Positions 1 to 12,279 are shown, counted from the first letter of the stretch. The stretch is DNA of 25,132 nt from Priapulus caudatus (GCF_000485595.1 NW_014577574.1:191765-216896); one strand, 5' to 3'. A program made the numbers and translations. The notes: generated from the sequence alone by a model not told the origin.

Positions 1-38
1 GCCTAGTAGTCATATCCTAAGTGCCTAGTAGTCATATC
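1..38. repeat. Short direct repeat at window edge
   Basis: The 16-mer GCCTAGTAGTCATATC occurs at 1-16 and again at 23-38. This looks like the edge of a tandem repeat that begins outside the window. Copy number and period beyond the edge cannot be seen. Confidence 0.6.
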
Positions 39-391
39 ATATCGCATCTATCTGCCGGGTGCATGGCTTTCCACCGCTACCAGCCGGAAGTTGGTCAATT
101 AACAGCATGCGCGCCACGCAGTGTGAAAATCTATAACTACGGGTAGAGATGACATTCGCCCTCTTTCCGTAACAGTAACAAGTAAGTATAAATTATATTT
201 TATGCTTTTATTAGTCTCTGGGTATATTATAGCCTACTTTCCGCTTCCGTAGACGACAGTCCGTATACGGCTCAGTATGTTGTAGGCCAATTTCGTTATA
301 TAAGTATTCTACATATGAAAACCATACTATTACTAGATTAGATATTATAAATATAAACTACGAACTGTACATGATCATACATGTCCAGACT

Positions 392-484
392 TAGCTCTAG
401 TAGTAGTAGTACTATAGCCGCTTACATTAACTGCCGCTGGCCGCCAGCGGCATTTAATGTAAGCGGGCTATAGTACTAGAGCTA
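392..484. mobile_element. 93-bp MITE, hairpin type, 9-bp duplication
   Basis: An almost complete inverted repeat: it starts TAGCTCTAGTAG and ends CTAGTACTAGAGCTA-like, with arms that contain CTATAGCC, GCTTACATTAA and CTGCCGCTGG and meet at the centre (about 440). It is flanked by a perfect 9-bp direct repeat, GTCCAGACT, at 383-391 and 485-493. The left arm has extra TAG triplets. There is no coding capacity. A 9-bp duplication is typical of Mutator-like (MULE) elements, so a MULE-type MITE is the most likely class, but no transposase source is in the window. Confidence 0.8.
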
Positions 485-803
485 GTCCAGACTAGGCTAC
501 AGAGCCATGCTCCCAATCGGAAAACCCATTCGCCGGTTCGGCTCTTTCCGTCATTCCTAGAAAAGAGTTTCTAAGCGCTATTCTGTTGAATGGTCTGAGG
601 GTTCCCGATTGCCATGCTCCCTGTGATCTTCGTTGTATTTATACGTGAATACGTAAATAGGCACTTGATTTATTTTAGAGGTACCCATGTCCGTGTTCAC
701 GTCATTGACTATCCTGCTCAATCCAAATCGTATTCCTAGTTCGGGACCCTGGTACCATATATATATAGTTTGCATGTGCTAACACTGACAGATAAGCGCT
801 GAC

Positions 804-870
804 TAGCTGTAGTACTATAGCCCGCGTACAGTAGCCGCAGGCCTGTATGCGGGCTGTAGTACTAGAGCTA
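804..870. mobile_element. 67-bp MITE, same family, 9-bp duplication
   Basis: A shorter relative of the element at 392-484. It begins TAGCTGTAGTACTATAGCCC and ends with the inverted complement GGGCTGTAGTACTAGAGCTA. The flanks are a perfect 9-bp direct repeat, AGCGCTGAC, at 795-803 and 871-879. The termini match the first copy closely while the centre differs, as expected of internally diverged or deleted family members. At 67 bp it is close to the minimum for two terminal repeats. Non-autonomous; MULE-like by duplication length. Confidence 0.8.
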
Positions 871-1210
871 AGCGCTGACCACAATTCATTTTCACAAAGT
901 GCGACGTTGCAAAATGTGCAAATGTGGACAGCTCTTATGCTCTTATGCTCTTAATATCCTTGCCACCTTGAGCCGGTCTAGTTTAGAAATTAGCAATTTG
1001 CTGGATTGTCCAAGTTATCACAGTCAGGCAGTGTGGTAAAATAGTTAGGCATTGTTTATGTGCCAATGTCATGTCATTATAATATAAACAGTCATTCGGT
1101 TGAGTATATATCGCAAATATAATTACACATGTATGCATAGCAACATAACAGTTGGTGTTCAGAATACATGTTCTTTTGTTGTAGATATTTCGCTGGTGGA
1201 ACTTGGATAC

Positions 1211-3938
1211 ATGATGCTTCGAAACATCATTGTGCGTGCATCCCTCTACACCTGCAGTGTGCTGCCATCAGTGTTACGTAGAGGAATTCATTGTTCTGCA
1301 ATCTCATACAGAAGAGATGATAGGAAAACTTTGTTACAGAGTGTTATGCCAACAGATGAGGGTGTGGAGGGAGAAAAGTCACAAAATATTGAGGGAATGA
1401 AGTAGTATGTATATCAGAAGTAGCTAGATAATAGGGAAGAAGTGTGACTTCAATAAATATGGGAAATTCGTCATTTACTAACCTTAGAATACCTACGATT
1501 TACTACGCGTAACTCAACCAACTTGAGCTCAAATCGTACACAGTACATTCGCCTAGCATTGTGCGAAATCGTTTCCTCGTATACACCCGCAATCCGGAGA
1601 TACAGACTAAAATGTACGACACGATTCTCCATTCTGTTTGCAGCAAATCGACTCCATAACCCGCCTAACTTGAAACAATAGGCAGCTACTAACGACTCTT
1701 GCGCACTCTTGCGCCCTTGGCGATGCGGTGTGGCTCGTTGGGAGATTGGAGCTGCTGCTGATTGCGGTGGCCGTGCGTGCGTGGGGGGCATACCAGCTCT
1801 AAATAGGTCAAAGATTAGCTCGCCGAGTGTTGCGTCGATGTCCAATCTCCTAACGAGCCAAACCGCATCGCCGAGGGCACAAGAGTCGTTAGTAGCTGCC
1901 TATTGTTTCAAGTTAGACGATTATGGAGTCGATTTGCTGGCAACAGAATGGAGAATCGTGTCGTACGTTGTAGTCTGTATCTCCGGATTGCGGGTGTATA
2001 CGAGGAAACGATTTCGCACGATGCTAGGCAAATGTACTGTGTACGATTTGAGCTCAATTTGGTTGAGTTACGCGTAGTAAATCATAGGTATTCTAAGGCT
2101 AGTAAATGACGAATTTCCCATGTTTATTGAAGTCACACTCCGTCCCTATTATCTACTTCTGATGTATATTTTTCTCATGCAGAAAGTTTGCTTCTCTCAT
2201 GTGGTTGATGCTTTTCACATTTTGGGTCAAATCTGTTTCTCGGACACTCAAAATTTTGCAGGTGTACTCTACAATGTTATGTATTCAATATATTTTTTTA
2301 CTAATATTTACAGTTATAGAGGATTGACAAATTTATCCTCGTGATTTCTGACCATTTGTTTGTTAGTAATTTTAATAACTTTGTAAAAAATGAATGGCAT
2401 GCAGTGGCAAATAAAACCTACAACCTATATAGTAGGCATACAGGTATGTGTTAGCTGTGTATTTATAGGTACATCACCTATTCACCTATTTTGTTTCATA
2501 GTTACGGTATGATGACACCAACACTGGAAACGTTTAGTACCCTGTTTGGTGGCATTCGATACGACAATCTACCGGTAGCTCACGTTAAAATCAGCCAAAA
2601 CAACACCATTATCAATGTAACGGATCATCTTGGTAAGTTTTTATTGTGTAAACAAAATTCACCATTATTGCAATATGTATCAAATAATAAATTGGTGTTA
2701 TAATGTTACATTCTCTGTCTGTGTGTGTGTTTCTATCTTATCCCTACCCTATCTCATTTTCTCCTTTTCTCTCTCTCTCTTTCTCTCATTCTCTTCTTGG
2801 CAATGCCTTGAATGTGCCGTAGTGTAATCTATATAGTTTTATAGATGTATTACTATATAATGGCTTATTAACTATTTCAGGTGTTATCTATGCAATTGGA
2901 TCATGTGTAAGTAATAAAAGCATCTTGCTATCCTTTTTATTTAAAGCATGTGAGCTAAACTACACATGGTTGGAATGAAAATTAATTTCTACCTAAATAT
3001 TATGGTTCTTTTATAAGCAAGTATAAAGTGACTTGTGACATATTCAATGTTGCATTTTTTTGCTTCAAAATATCTCAATGGTGAAAATATCAATACCAAC
3101 CAAAAAACTATGCAGTGAGTAAGGTTTTACAAACAAACATGACCATTGAGACGTTTGCATCTTCTACTCTAAAATTTAAGTAAATCGGGGTTATAATCAT
3201 GGTCAAGCATTGTGCCTTTTATTCTATAAAACGGTATGTGTGAAATTTGTATGTAAATTTTCTTGTACTGTCTAGGGCACAGAAGGGTTTAAAAATGCCA
3301 GGAAAGGAACTAATATCGCCGGACAAGCAACTGGCATTGGTGTTGGCACGGTAGGTCATATTCGTCTTGTGTAACTATTAACTGAAAACATACACATGGA
3401 CGGACAGCTTCACTTCACTCAAACAATACACCCCACATAGCTTGCCCAGGAGTTTTTCTATATGCTACCTATATATTGGAAAGTAGTGTGTGAATAACAA
3501 GAGTATTTCTGGTTCTGGGTTTTATATGCTATGCTTGCTACTATCACATGATGATAGCAAAAGTTTTAAACAGTATTATTGCCATTATTCACTTGTTGTT
3601 ATAGCATTGGAGCAAATTTTAAACACTAGTGTTGTTTACTTGCACCAATACAGAGAGCAGTCAAGAAGGGTGTAAAGCAGGTGAGAGTGAGAATTAAAGG
3701 TCTTGGACCAGGCAGAATGGTAAGCTTTGTACACTTGTGTATTGCTTTGTTTAAACGTCTGTATCTGTGTTGTTAGAAGCTGCTTTGTGATGATATATAC
3801 AATATTATTTCATGTTTACCCACACAATAGGCTTCCATTAAAGGACTCCAGATGGCTGGATTGGATATAGTGTCAATCACAGACTGCACCCCGATCATTG
3901 GTAAAGAGATTCGTCCACGAAAACAAAGAAAGCTATGA
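1211..3938 (+). CDS. MRPS11: Mitochondrial small ribosomal subunit protein uS11m, six exons
   Basis: Structural protein of the mitochondrial small ribosomal subunit; the uS11 family binds rRNA on the subunit platform. Exons: 1211-1401, 2502-2632, 2881-2906, 3276-3350, 3654-3719, 3831-3938. All introns are GT-AG, and the phases agree across every join, giving 198 residues (human MRPS11 is about 194). The first ~30 residues are basic with hydrophobic stretches (MMLRNIIVRASLYTC), as in a mitochondrial targeting peptide; the Met at 1211 is chosen for this, although the frame is open further upstream and 1214 is also possible. The uS11 core follows: VAHVKISQNNTIINV, SCGTEGFKNARKGTNIAGQA, KGVKQVRVRIKGLGPGRM, GLDIVSITDCTPI and the basic tail RPRKQRKL. 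Nothing suggests a pseudogene. Exon 3 is only 26 nt. Intron 1 carries a foldback transposon a few bases past the donor. Confidence 0.95.
1415..2161. mobile_element. Foldback hAT-type non-autonomous element in MRPS11 intron 1
   Basis: Two inverted arms of over 300 bp (about 1415-1750 and 1841-2161) surround a loop of ~90 bp. The arms differ by scattered substitutions plus small indels (an extra CTAG near the left tip and an extra ~10 bp near 1708). Both termini read CAGAAGTAG from outside in, and the element is flanked by a perfect 8-bp direct repeat, ATGTATAT, at 1407-1414 and 2162-2169. CAG termini with an 8-bp duplication indicate the hAT superfamily. The open frames in both arms mirror each other and are artefacts of the inverted repeat. 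The left duplication starts only 5 bases after the exon 1 donor GT at 1402-1403. Confidence 0.88.
2705..2800 (+). repeat. TG/CT-rich simple sequence in MRPS11 intron 2
   Basis: A (TG)n run followed by a long pyrimidine-rich stretch dominated by CTCTCT and TTTCTC on the sense strand. It lies upstream of the 26-nt exon 3 and might act as an extended pyrimidine tract, but it is about 80 bp from the acceptor and may simply be microsatellite decay. Confidence 0.7.
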
Positions 3939-4057
3939 TTGCTACTCAATTCAGACAAAAGCGTATATATAACCATTGATCACAGGAATGCTATATTTAT
4001 CTTGAACGTGTATTGATCTAGCATTTCCTGCTTGAATTGCCTTGCTGAAGCATATGG

Positions 4058-4063
4058 AATAAA
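4058..4063 (+). terminator. Poly(A) signal candidate for MRPS11
   Basis: AATAAA lies about 120 nt after the MRPS11 stop codon and is the first canonical hexamer after it on this strand. Cleavage would be expected some 10-30 nt downstream. Confidence 0.6.
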
Positions 4064-4367
4064 GGTGAACTAGCACAAGTTGTATCCTAGACCTAGATTA
4101 TAGGTATCCTATTAGCTGGTTTGCTTTATTTTCATCACATTTTACAAAATTGATGTTTGTTAGGCAACCTACTTTATTTTGAAATCTAAATATCTCATAT
4201 TCACTTTGGATCTTCCATATCGGCAGACCATGTTTTCTTGCATTTTGTTGATATCATTATTACGTCTGCTTATTGGAAACTAAAATTAACAAATTTTGAA
4301 AAAAGTTAATTAATAAAAATCACAAAGTTAGAACATGTAATACATGTAATATGTTATTATGTACGTT

Positions 4368-4373
4368 TTTATT
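4368..4373 (-). terminator. Distal poly(A) signal candidate for KHDC4
   Basis: Reads AATAAA on the minus strand and is the first canonical hexamer after the KHDC4 stop, giving a 3' UTR of roughly 850 nt. Two overlapping ATTAAA variants lie much closer to the stop (5156-5161 and 5161-5166) and could be used instead. If the distal site is used, the two convergent transcripts end within about 300 bp of each other. Confidence 0.4.
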
Positions 4374-5215
4374 GCATTATACAACTACAAATAACGACTT
4401 TTCTACTAGTGGTCATACAAGGTACACAATTCATTATACTGTGACACAGTGGTAAGAGTAATGAGACCATAATCCGACCATGAAGGGAAAAATGGTCTGA
4501 CCGCATTAGTTGCTATGAGCACAATCTACGAAACCTGTCACAAAACCTGCTATGCAGGTAAATCTTTGAGTAACACCACTGATCCTTGTATCAACTCATG
4601 CAGTTGTCATAGTTAACCTACTATAAGGATATCACAAAATTAAACTATTATATGAACAATGAAATTGAATATTGTTACTCCAATATTTACATGCATAGTG
4701 GGTTTTTGTACAGGTTCGGCACAGTGTACAGGAATAACGGGTTGTACAGTGAATCACACAGTACAGAGCCTACCAAGTAACTCCACAAAAATGACTATGC
4801 GATTCTTGTTTAGAGACAAACAGATATTTACAAGGAAACATAATTTTCCTTAAGGGAAACTTAGAAATATTACCTATTAATTTGCCAAGATATTTTAAAC
4901 TTTAGAGGTATAAAACACTTTCTTAGTATGAGATGATAAGTTGTTGATATTACAAATCAAAACTAGTATGATTATGTTGACATTTCACAAAGAATCCCTA
5001 GTGATCGTAAAATTCAAAAGCCAGGTATATCTACCAATTATCATATCATTCAATCATGATGCTAAACAATAATAGCAATTTAGCACAATGTTCGGAAATA
5101 ATCGTCCACACCACCGCGGATAAAGCAAGACATTACCATGAAGTCCTAACACCCATTTAATTTAATTTACATATAACTCTCTTGGAGAAAAAACATGCCC
5201 CATGCCATGTATTGC

Positions 5216-6830
5216 TTATTGTGGTGCCATCCAGAAAGGTCTGTTGGGGTCAGAATAGTATCCAGGTGGCGGAAATTGCTGATTTGTTTGTGCCTCAGGT
5301 GGTAGTACTTGCATGGGCTGCTGAGCAAGTACTTGTTGTCCTAGAAAACGTGAATATACATATTGTTACAAAATGCATGTTGTAACTGAATGGTTCTTGC
5401 AATGAAAGTAGTTAAAATGCTAAAAAAAATCACTTTTGAAGAACAAAAAATTGATAGGAAAGAAACAAAACCTTCTGAAATCTGACGTGAACCTTGTTAG
5501 AAGAATTTACACATTGCCATCTGTAAAACTGCGAAGCTACCTGGGTTGGCATTTAGTGGGGGTCCATATTGCGGCCTGTCATAGGAACTCGTAAATGGAG
5601 GTCTATCTTCTGCAAAGGGTGGTCTGTTTATAATTTCTCCATACATTGAACGGTCCTGTTCCATGAACCTGACCCTGTCATCTGCATCCGAGAATCTTGA
5701 CCTAATAAGAGCCAAACAATTCATAATCACTGCCATGCTAATTGCTTGATCAAATTTTCTTGATTCCACAACTTTTATCGAATCATTCGTTGACAGTGCT
5801 GTCAAGGGGATCACTAATCTAGAATTTAGGAGTACATTATATTTATTGCACAAAAATGATTATACACCTACATATATCTGTTATCGGATATTCCGTTTTG
5901 CTATTAAACACCACCAAGTTTTGTCAAACCTAAATCCCCTGAATGGTAGATTTTGTGCACCGCTATGACACCGTACGACTGTGCAGCGACTGACCAAGAT
6001 TCACTTTCAAATTTTTATTTTGCACGTTACAGTCTAAAAGCTAATTATAAAAGTGAAATTTTATTTATACCTAACAATTTATCTTTGCAATAAATACATG
6101 CATAATCTAATTGAAAGTAATAGTAAAATACAAGACACTCCCATAACGTAAAAGTTGTGTAGTACGACTTTGTTAGTGGATGCACATCTATTGGCACCAT
6201 CAATATTGTGAACAAAACAATCGACAGTTTTAAAACATGACAAAATTATTTCTAGTAAATATTGAATCACAATCCTTAAAAGTAGCATAATTTAAACCTA
6301 CATTAACTGAAAATATGCACTATACAAAGTAATACTAATTAATAAGGCTATATAAGAACAATACGTTGAGAAGGGTATCGCTTGCAACTATAGTAGTTGG
6401 CAAAGAGTATGACTATATCTAAAACCTACCTCTGTTCATGCAGGAAAGGCCTGTCACCCCCATAGTGGTGAGATTTGTTACCATGAGAGAGTGGGAACTT
6501 GCTGGCATCTAGTTGGACCTGCCTCATGCCAGACATACGCTCATCACACTCTCTCTCTTCCTCTGTAAAATGGTTAGAAAATCAGTTTTAGCTAAGCTCT
6601 TACACTCGGGGAAACATGGCCACACGATGACCATGTCCACAATTCTCTGATCAAAGCGTGACTGTATAAACGGGAAATGACATTCTCATCTGATTATTTT
6701 AAGCAGTCTGAATGCACTTCGAATCCCTGCATGATATTGTAACAGTAAATATCTGGTGCAGCCCAAGATTACAAAGAAATTTTACCTGGGGAAAGCTTGG
6801 GGCGTTTTGGTTCAGGTGGGCCTCGGTCAC
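5216..6830 (-). CDS. KHDC4: KHDC4: C-terminal exons with conserved PFWMAP tail
   Basis: Exons 6786-6830, 6430-6562, 5541-5701 and 5216-5340 encode visible residues 770-922. The 45-nt exon gives [15 protein letters not shown], a likely basic nuclear-localisation segment comparable to PAKKMK in human. It is followed by an acidic/charged stretch ([12 protein letters not shown]), then Arg/Pro-rich repeats of the type [12 protein letters not shown] and DRPQYGPP, and the end [15 protein letters not shown] then TAA. As I recall, the human protein also ends in PFWMAP, so the true C-terminus is present. Confidence 0.93.
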
Positions 6831-9800
6831 CTGTAAAACACAGACACCTATAATACGTGTTCACCCCAATGTTTTTATATGTAGTAAACAGGTTAATATA
6901 ATATCTCAGTACACCATTACTGGACAAGTACAAACAAGGTGCAGAGATGAAAGCAGTATGCGACACACAGTAACCGACTCTCTGGCAATACTTTATCAGG
7001 AAAAGTGGACACTGGGAATTGAAATTTTATGTCCAATAGTTGCCAGACTGTTCTTTTACCATTGTCCGTTGCTATGCTTCGCAGCATGTCCTGGTAATGG
7101 TTGTAACTGTTGTGCTCAGCTAAAATGAGAATAGTTTTTATTAACACGTTACAGTGATAAGGGTTAGACGGTCTGAAGGTCACTGCCTGCTTTCCGCAAT
7201 AACCTGACACAGCACTTTATGCTTGACAGCCATCTCTCTATCACTGCCTATCCATAGATACAGAATCAGTCTTTGTGCAGTTACTTGGCTATTACTGTAT
7301 TAGCAACAGAACAGGATAGTTAAAACGTCTTTGAGACGAGACATTTGAAAACTTACATCAGAGCAATGCTATCAAACTACCATGGCAATCATCAAAATTG
7401 AAAATACATGAGAACTCTGGTAGGCTGTACTAAAAAAAGTGAGGATCAAGTTCTGCAACAAAGAAATGAAATATTTTTTAAACTAATGATACGTAAAATA
7501 TATTGTCAAACTTGCACAACACTTGAAAAATATTTGAACATATTTAGTAAAATGGAAAATCAACCTCTATCCAACACGGACCATCTTCAGCCACTGCCTT
7601 ATCAAACATTTCACAAATATAAACAGTATACTTAAATACAAACAAAAGTATTCTTGCTTTGAACTTCTGTCTGAAATACACGTAAATATTCTTGTTATCG
7701 GAAGCAAAACTATAGAGAAATCTCCATCAAGCAACTTATCTAAATACTCTCACACTAGCATCACTACACACAAAATTGTACAATGTAATGGCAAGCATCT
7801 CTCTCAGCTAGCAATCCATCTGTACTTTCTTACACTAAACCAAACATCCTAGCCACACAAATAATATTTTTATTCACAGAAAATGCTATATTTCCAGTGC
7901 TGAAAGAAACGTCCAACTCTAATGCTCGATGATCGAATCAGCCAACAGCTGCTATTTTCATGTGATGTCTGAAAATAATTCAGAGGTGCTTTGATTTGTA
8001 GTGATATTTCGCATGGTTAAACCTTACAATAATCTGGTTTAGACCTAAAAAAGACGTTTGTTTCCGCTAACCCGACCGAGTCCATTTTAAACCGCCGTGT
8101 CGAAACATTTTATTGTGTTCGGCAAAAAAATGTTAAAATGTTTTTTTTTTTTACATTAAAAAAATCCCAACTTGATATCGATCGGTGAATGCAATGATTT
8201 GACTTTGAAGTCATTATATGGTACAGTATAAAACAAGTACTGTTAGAATACAACAAAAAATACAAAAGATTTGATAAAAAAAAGGTTTTCCAATTTTTCC
8301 CAGCTCATTAGCAGAAACAAACGTCTTTTTTTAGACTTTAAGATCCATAAATAATCATTACATTCTGCAGTAATCACGCTGATTCCATCAGTCCAGTATC
8401 ACTACCTACACAACTAATTAACTTGCACAAATACGTATACAGTAACATAATAATATAGACTAGTCACGGAAAACGCATATACTGTTTAAAATAATAAGTA
8501 CAACCAACACGTAGTTATGTAAAATCTGACTCAAGTCGCACAAGTTTGTACAAAGATGACCAAACTGTTAAAGACCGTAAATCACAACCAGTCAACACAT
8601 AACCTCCTAATATTGCTCCCATAGCAAAACGTATGTTTGTCATATTTTTATGTGAGGTAATATAAAATATAAACGATCACATCTTGTTTCTATAAAACCA
8701 CATTAACTCACTACTTTCTTTTGTCCCTCTAGAATAAATCGTATCGATCTTGATTAAACCATAAATACCTGTATCTATAACCACCACACCACTGCACTGT
8801 ATCTATACTGCTGTGACCTCCCATGAGTTACTATATTTCCACAACATAAACATTTTATATAACCAACTAATAACCGTGTTATATGCGATAGGTGTAAAGA
8901 TTCACTAACAGAATCAGAATGAATCCGCACTTATGTAATTACACCCAGCACTTTATGGGAAAACAAAATTTTCACTTCTGAGATGTTGAAATCTGCATTA
9001 TTATAAATAAAATAAAAGCAATGAACTCTTATAAAACAGTTTATCTATGTAGTTTGTCGTGAACAAATCAAACGACAGTACTGTTGCAACAATATTCTCA
9101 ACAGTTGATACAGATATATAGTAAATAATAACACTAGATTCGTTGATGACCTTTTATTGCCGTACAGTGCTAAATGAGCCATTACGCCAGTCACTGCATA
9201 GTTTTGCTCAAGTATACACTAGAGCCCACGAAATGTGATATGAGATGGTACTATCATATGCTGCAATCAATCAATGAACATACTTAATGTTTACATTAGT
9301 ATTGTTAAATTTTATATGGGAACTCGATTGCTCCCAATTTAGTATGTTTTTTACCTCCCTATAATTAATAGAATTGTGAATAATTTTTTTCAGTTTTTAT
9401 TGTCTTTGAATCTGCATGAAAAATAAGAATGAACTCATTAAATGCATAATAATACATAATTTATACATTTCATGCTCAAGTATTTACATACATTCTCACA
9501 GTTGTAAGCTAAGTACATACATAACTGAAACCCTCTCATAAAACTTCCACACTTTACAGAACAAATGCATATGTAGTCTAATATGGATACCCAACATATT
9601 TCTACACACAACACTGCCATCTGGAACACTACTCAAATGTTGAAATGCTTAGCAGTAATTTTAAGTTGCACACAGCCATTCTTGAATGATTTCTAGTTTG
9701 CAAATATCTAATATAGCATTTCAGGATTGAATGTACAGAAATTATAACTATCTATTAAGTGAATAATAATGAACAATTCTTCAATGTAGTTATGTTTACA

Positions 9801-12213
9801 ACTCAGGCACTAGTAAAAATACATCTGTTCATCTGTCCATTTTTCGTGGGTCAGTTGGACAACAGAAAACAAGAAATCATTCAAGCATTGTCTGATGTTT
9901 GTGCAGATGAAACAGCAGTCACGTTACAAAGATGCTTACAAAGTGCATGGACATGTCTGCAGTGCAATTGTTACACTCACTATGAGTGGCTATCTGCCTC
10001 TAACAGCCCTGTAAATCACAGCCTAGTCACACACCTCACTCCTGTGTTGCCTTGTGCATGCCAGTGCACACTGCCGTCCTCCATTGCCCTGAAAGAGAAC
10101 TAGTCCAATTTTGTTAGCCATACAAACCTGCACTGTTCCCTACAGATGGAGGCCGTAGCATAAGATGTTTGTCCAGATCCTCACGGTTTCTATCTTGTTC
10201 CACAGGAGGTGGTGGAGGTGGTTGCAACAGTAGATTAGCAGCCGTTGATGCAGGCCTAGAACAACGATCAGTTTAAAAGCAGACATGGTTAGTGCGTGGC
10301 AACGCGCCTTGAAAGGAGTGTGCTGCCATATGCTGGTAGTGGTTGTGAAAACCCCTTTACCATCTGAAACTTAGTAGATTTTAAAAGTCATTATGTTAGA
10401 GCAAGATCAGCGAAGAAAATCGCCCTAAAAGGAGGGAGACGTGGATTTTGTTGACTCGTAGCCTTTCAATTCAGAACACAAGGAAAATATAAGCATTCGA
10501 AAATATCAAATTCCCTTGAACTTTCTGCTGACCTGCCTAATTTTTAAACGTGTATGGTGACACTGCTAGCTCATGCATTTAATGAAGGCCTATCTATATT
10601 AATAACTCTTTTCTGTTCAAATCATTAGCTAAATTGCAGTATTCATTGAGTATTATACCAGAAGCACTATAACTAGAAATGTTGACCTCAAATATGGAAA
10701 TAATATGATCGACTAGCAAACACGGCACTTCGACTTTACATGGTTAGAAGGCATCGTTTTTATACACCTGGCAATTCTCTAGTAATAAGTACCTAAAAAT
10801 GTGCCTCTGTGCTATGGTGGGTGTACTGTACATATCTAATATATTCAATTTAAAAATCAGTTGCTGCCATCACTTTTACCATTTCTCGGTCACTGGATTT
10901 TTAGGTCGAATTTGACTAAGAGCAAACTGATAAGCATTGATCGTATGTGTTAGTGAGAATGACATATGAAAGCACGGAATTGAGAGTACATCACATCAGA
11001 TGGGATAGCTGAAATTATTATAGAATGTTGTACTGCCTACTTATTTATGTACACAATGCACTGTGCAGGTAGCCCATATCTGGAGTAAAAAAAAGTAGCC
11101 ATTTAAAATTGCAAGACCTTCATACAGACCGAACAACCCGTATGCTTATATTCTTCTATAAATCGTAGGAATACACACATTGACATGCTGCTACACGTGT
11201 GAACATGAACGAATGTGTGGGCTACCAAATACTAGAGTATGTAGTATCTCCTTCAAAGTGGAAGCAAGAGTCAGGTGCCTAATGCAAAATGGTATCACAC
11301 CGTTTTAGTACACTAGTATAAATTCCATGATTAAAGTATATTAATTACTGTTTTAAATGTAACCATGTTGAAGTTTCCTGAAAGAAAGAGTAGACAAATG
11401 AGCTTGTGCATACAGTTGCAAATAAATTAACATGCACCAATAGCAAAGAGCACATGGTAGCAAACACCTGGTATACAAATAACACTAGGGAATGGCTCTG
11501 GAAAATTGATTATCGATAGAAAAATCAATCAAACTTAATAGGATCAAGCAGTAAAATGTGATACAATAATAGGTAAATAGACAGTATGTTAATGAAACAA
11601 TGCTGAAGAGATCAAACAGGAATAGGAATATCCAGCTGACTACTCAACATTGGTGATTCTCATGTAACAGTGATGTACAGTTTTATGATATTTAGAAACT
11701 CCCCGTAGAGGCAAGGCAAATAATTCGGACACAGCAAATAATAGCAATACGACGCATTTAAATAATGTCAAGATGATCCAGATATCCACGCCTGATATCA
11801 ACCTGAAATATAATAGTATATATAATGACTAGTTATCAGCTTATTATGTAGGAAGCTCTGGTAGACAACTGCTGACCAAGACTGTAATATGAGAAAACAC
11901 TTTATCGACAACACTTAAACATTACTACAAGAAACTTACCCTGCAGGGGGAAGCTGCTGAAGATGGACACCTGGTTGCAATCCAGAGTAGGCCATGCCTG
12001 CGTAAGAGGGCGGCTGGTGTGGTTGAGTGACATTTGCTACAATTCCTTGTGGCTGTGGGGTTGGGGCAGGCATGAATCCAGGAGGCATGTGACGCGGCAC
12101 ATGTGGACTGGACGATTCTACCAGCTCCTGCCGTTGTCCTGCAACAAGAGTATAATTCATTTTACACAGATAGATAAGAACAGCTAATATACAATGTGTG
12201 TGTGCGTGCGTGC

Positions 12214-12279
<66 letters not shown>

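Larger units (their letters stand above)
1..1210. other. Upstream non-coding region
   Basis: No recognisable protein-coding exon was found on either strand. The open frames here are short, lack splice context and resemble nothing I know. The region holds a short direct repeat at its left edge, two MITEs described separately, and a small tandem repeat of CTCTTATG near 933-955. It presumably includes the promoter and 5' UTR of the MRPS11 gene that follows, but no core promoter element stands out. Confidence 0.5.
3939..5215. other. Junction of convergent genes: 3' UTRs and intergenic DNA
   Basis: AT-rich DNA between the MRPS11 stop and the KHDC4 stop. It should contain both 3' UTRs. A 64-codon open frame at 4659-4853 starts with a hydrophobic stretch, but it has no recognisable domain and no splice or homology support, so I do not call it. 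No RNA gene was recognised. Confidence 0.55.

Noticed and set aside
1471-2109. Open frames of 68-124 codons on both strands that share a protein sequence
   Set aside because: They mirror each other because of the inverted arms of the foldback element and are not genes.
4659-4853. 64-codon plus-strand frame with a signal-peptide-like start
   Set aside because: It lies in the shared 3' region of two genes, has no recognisable domain and no other support.
9759-10103. 114-codon plus-strand frame with several cysteines
   Set aside because: Antisense within a KHDC4 intron, no family match, and no splice or regulatory context.
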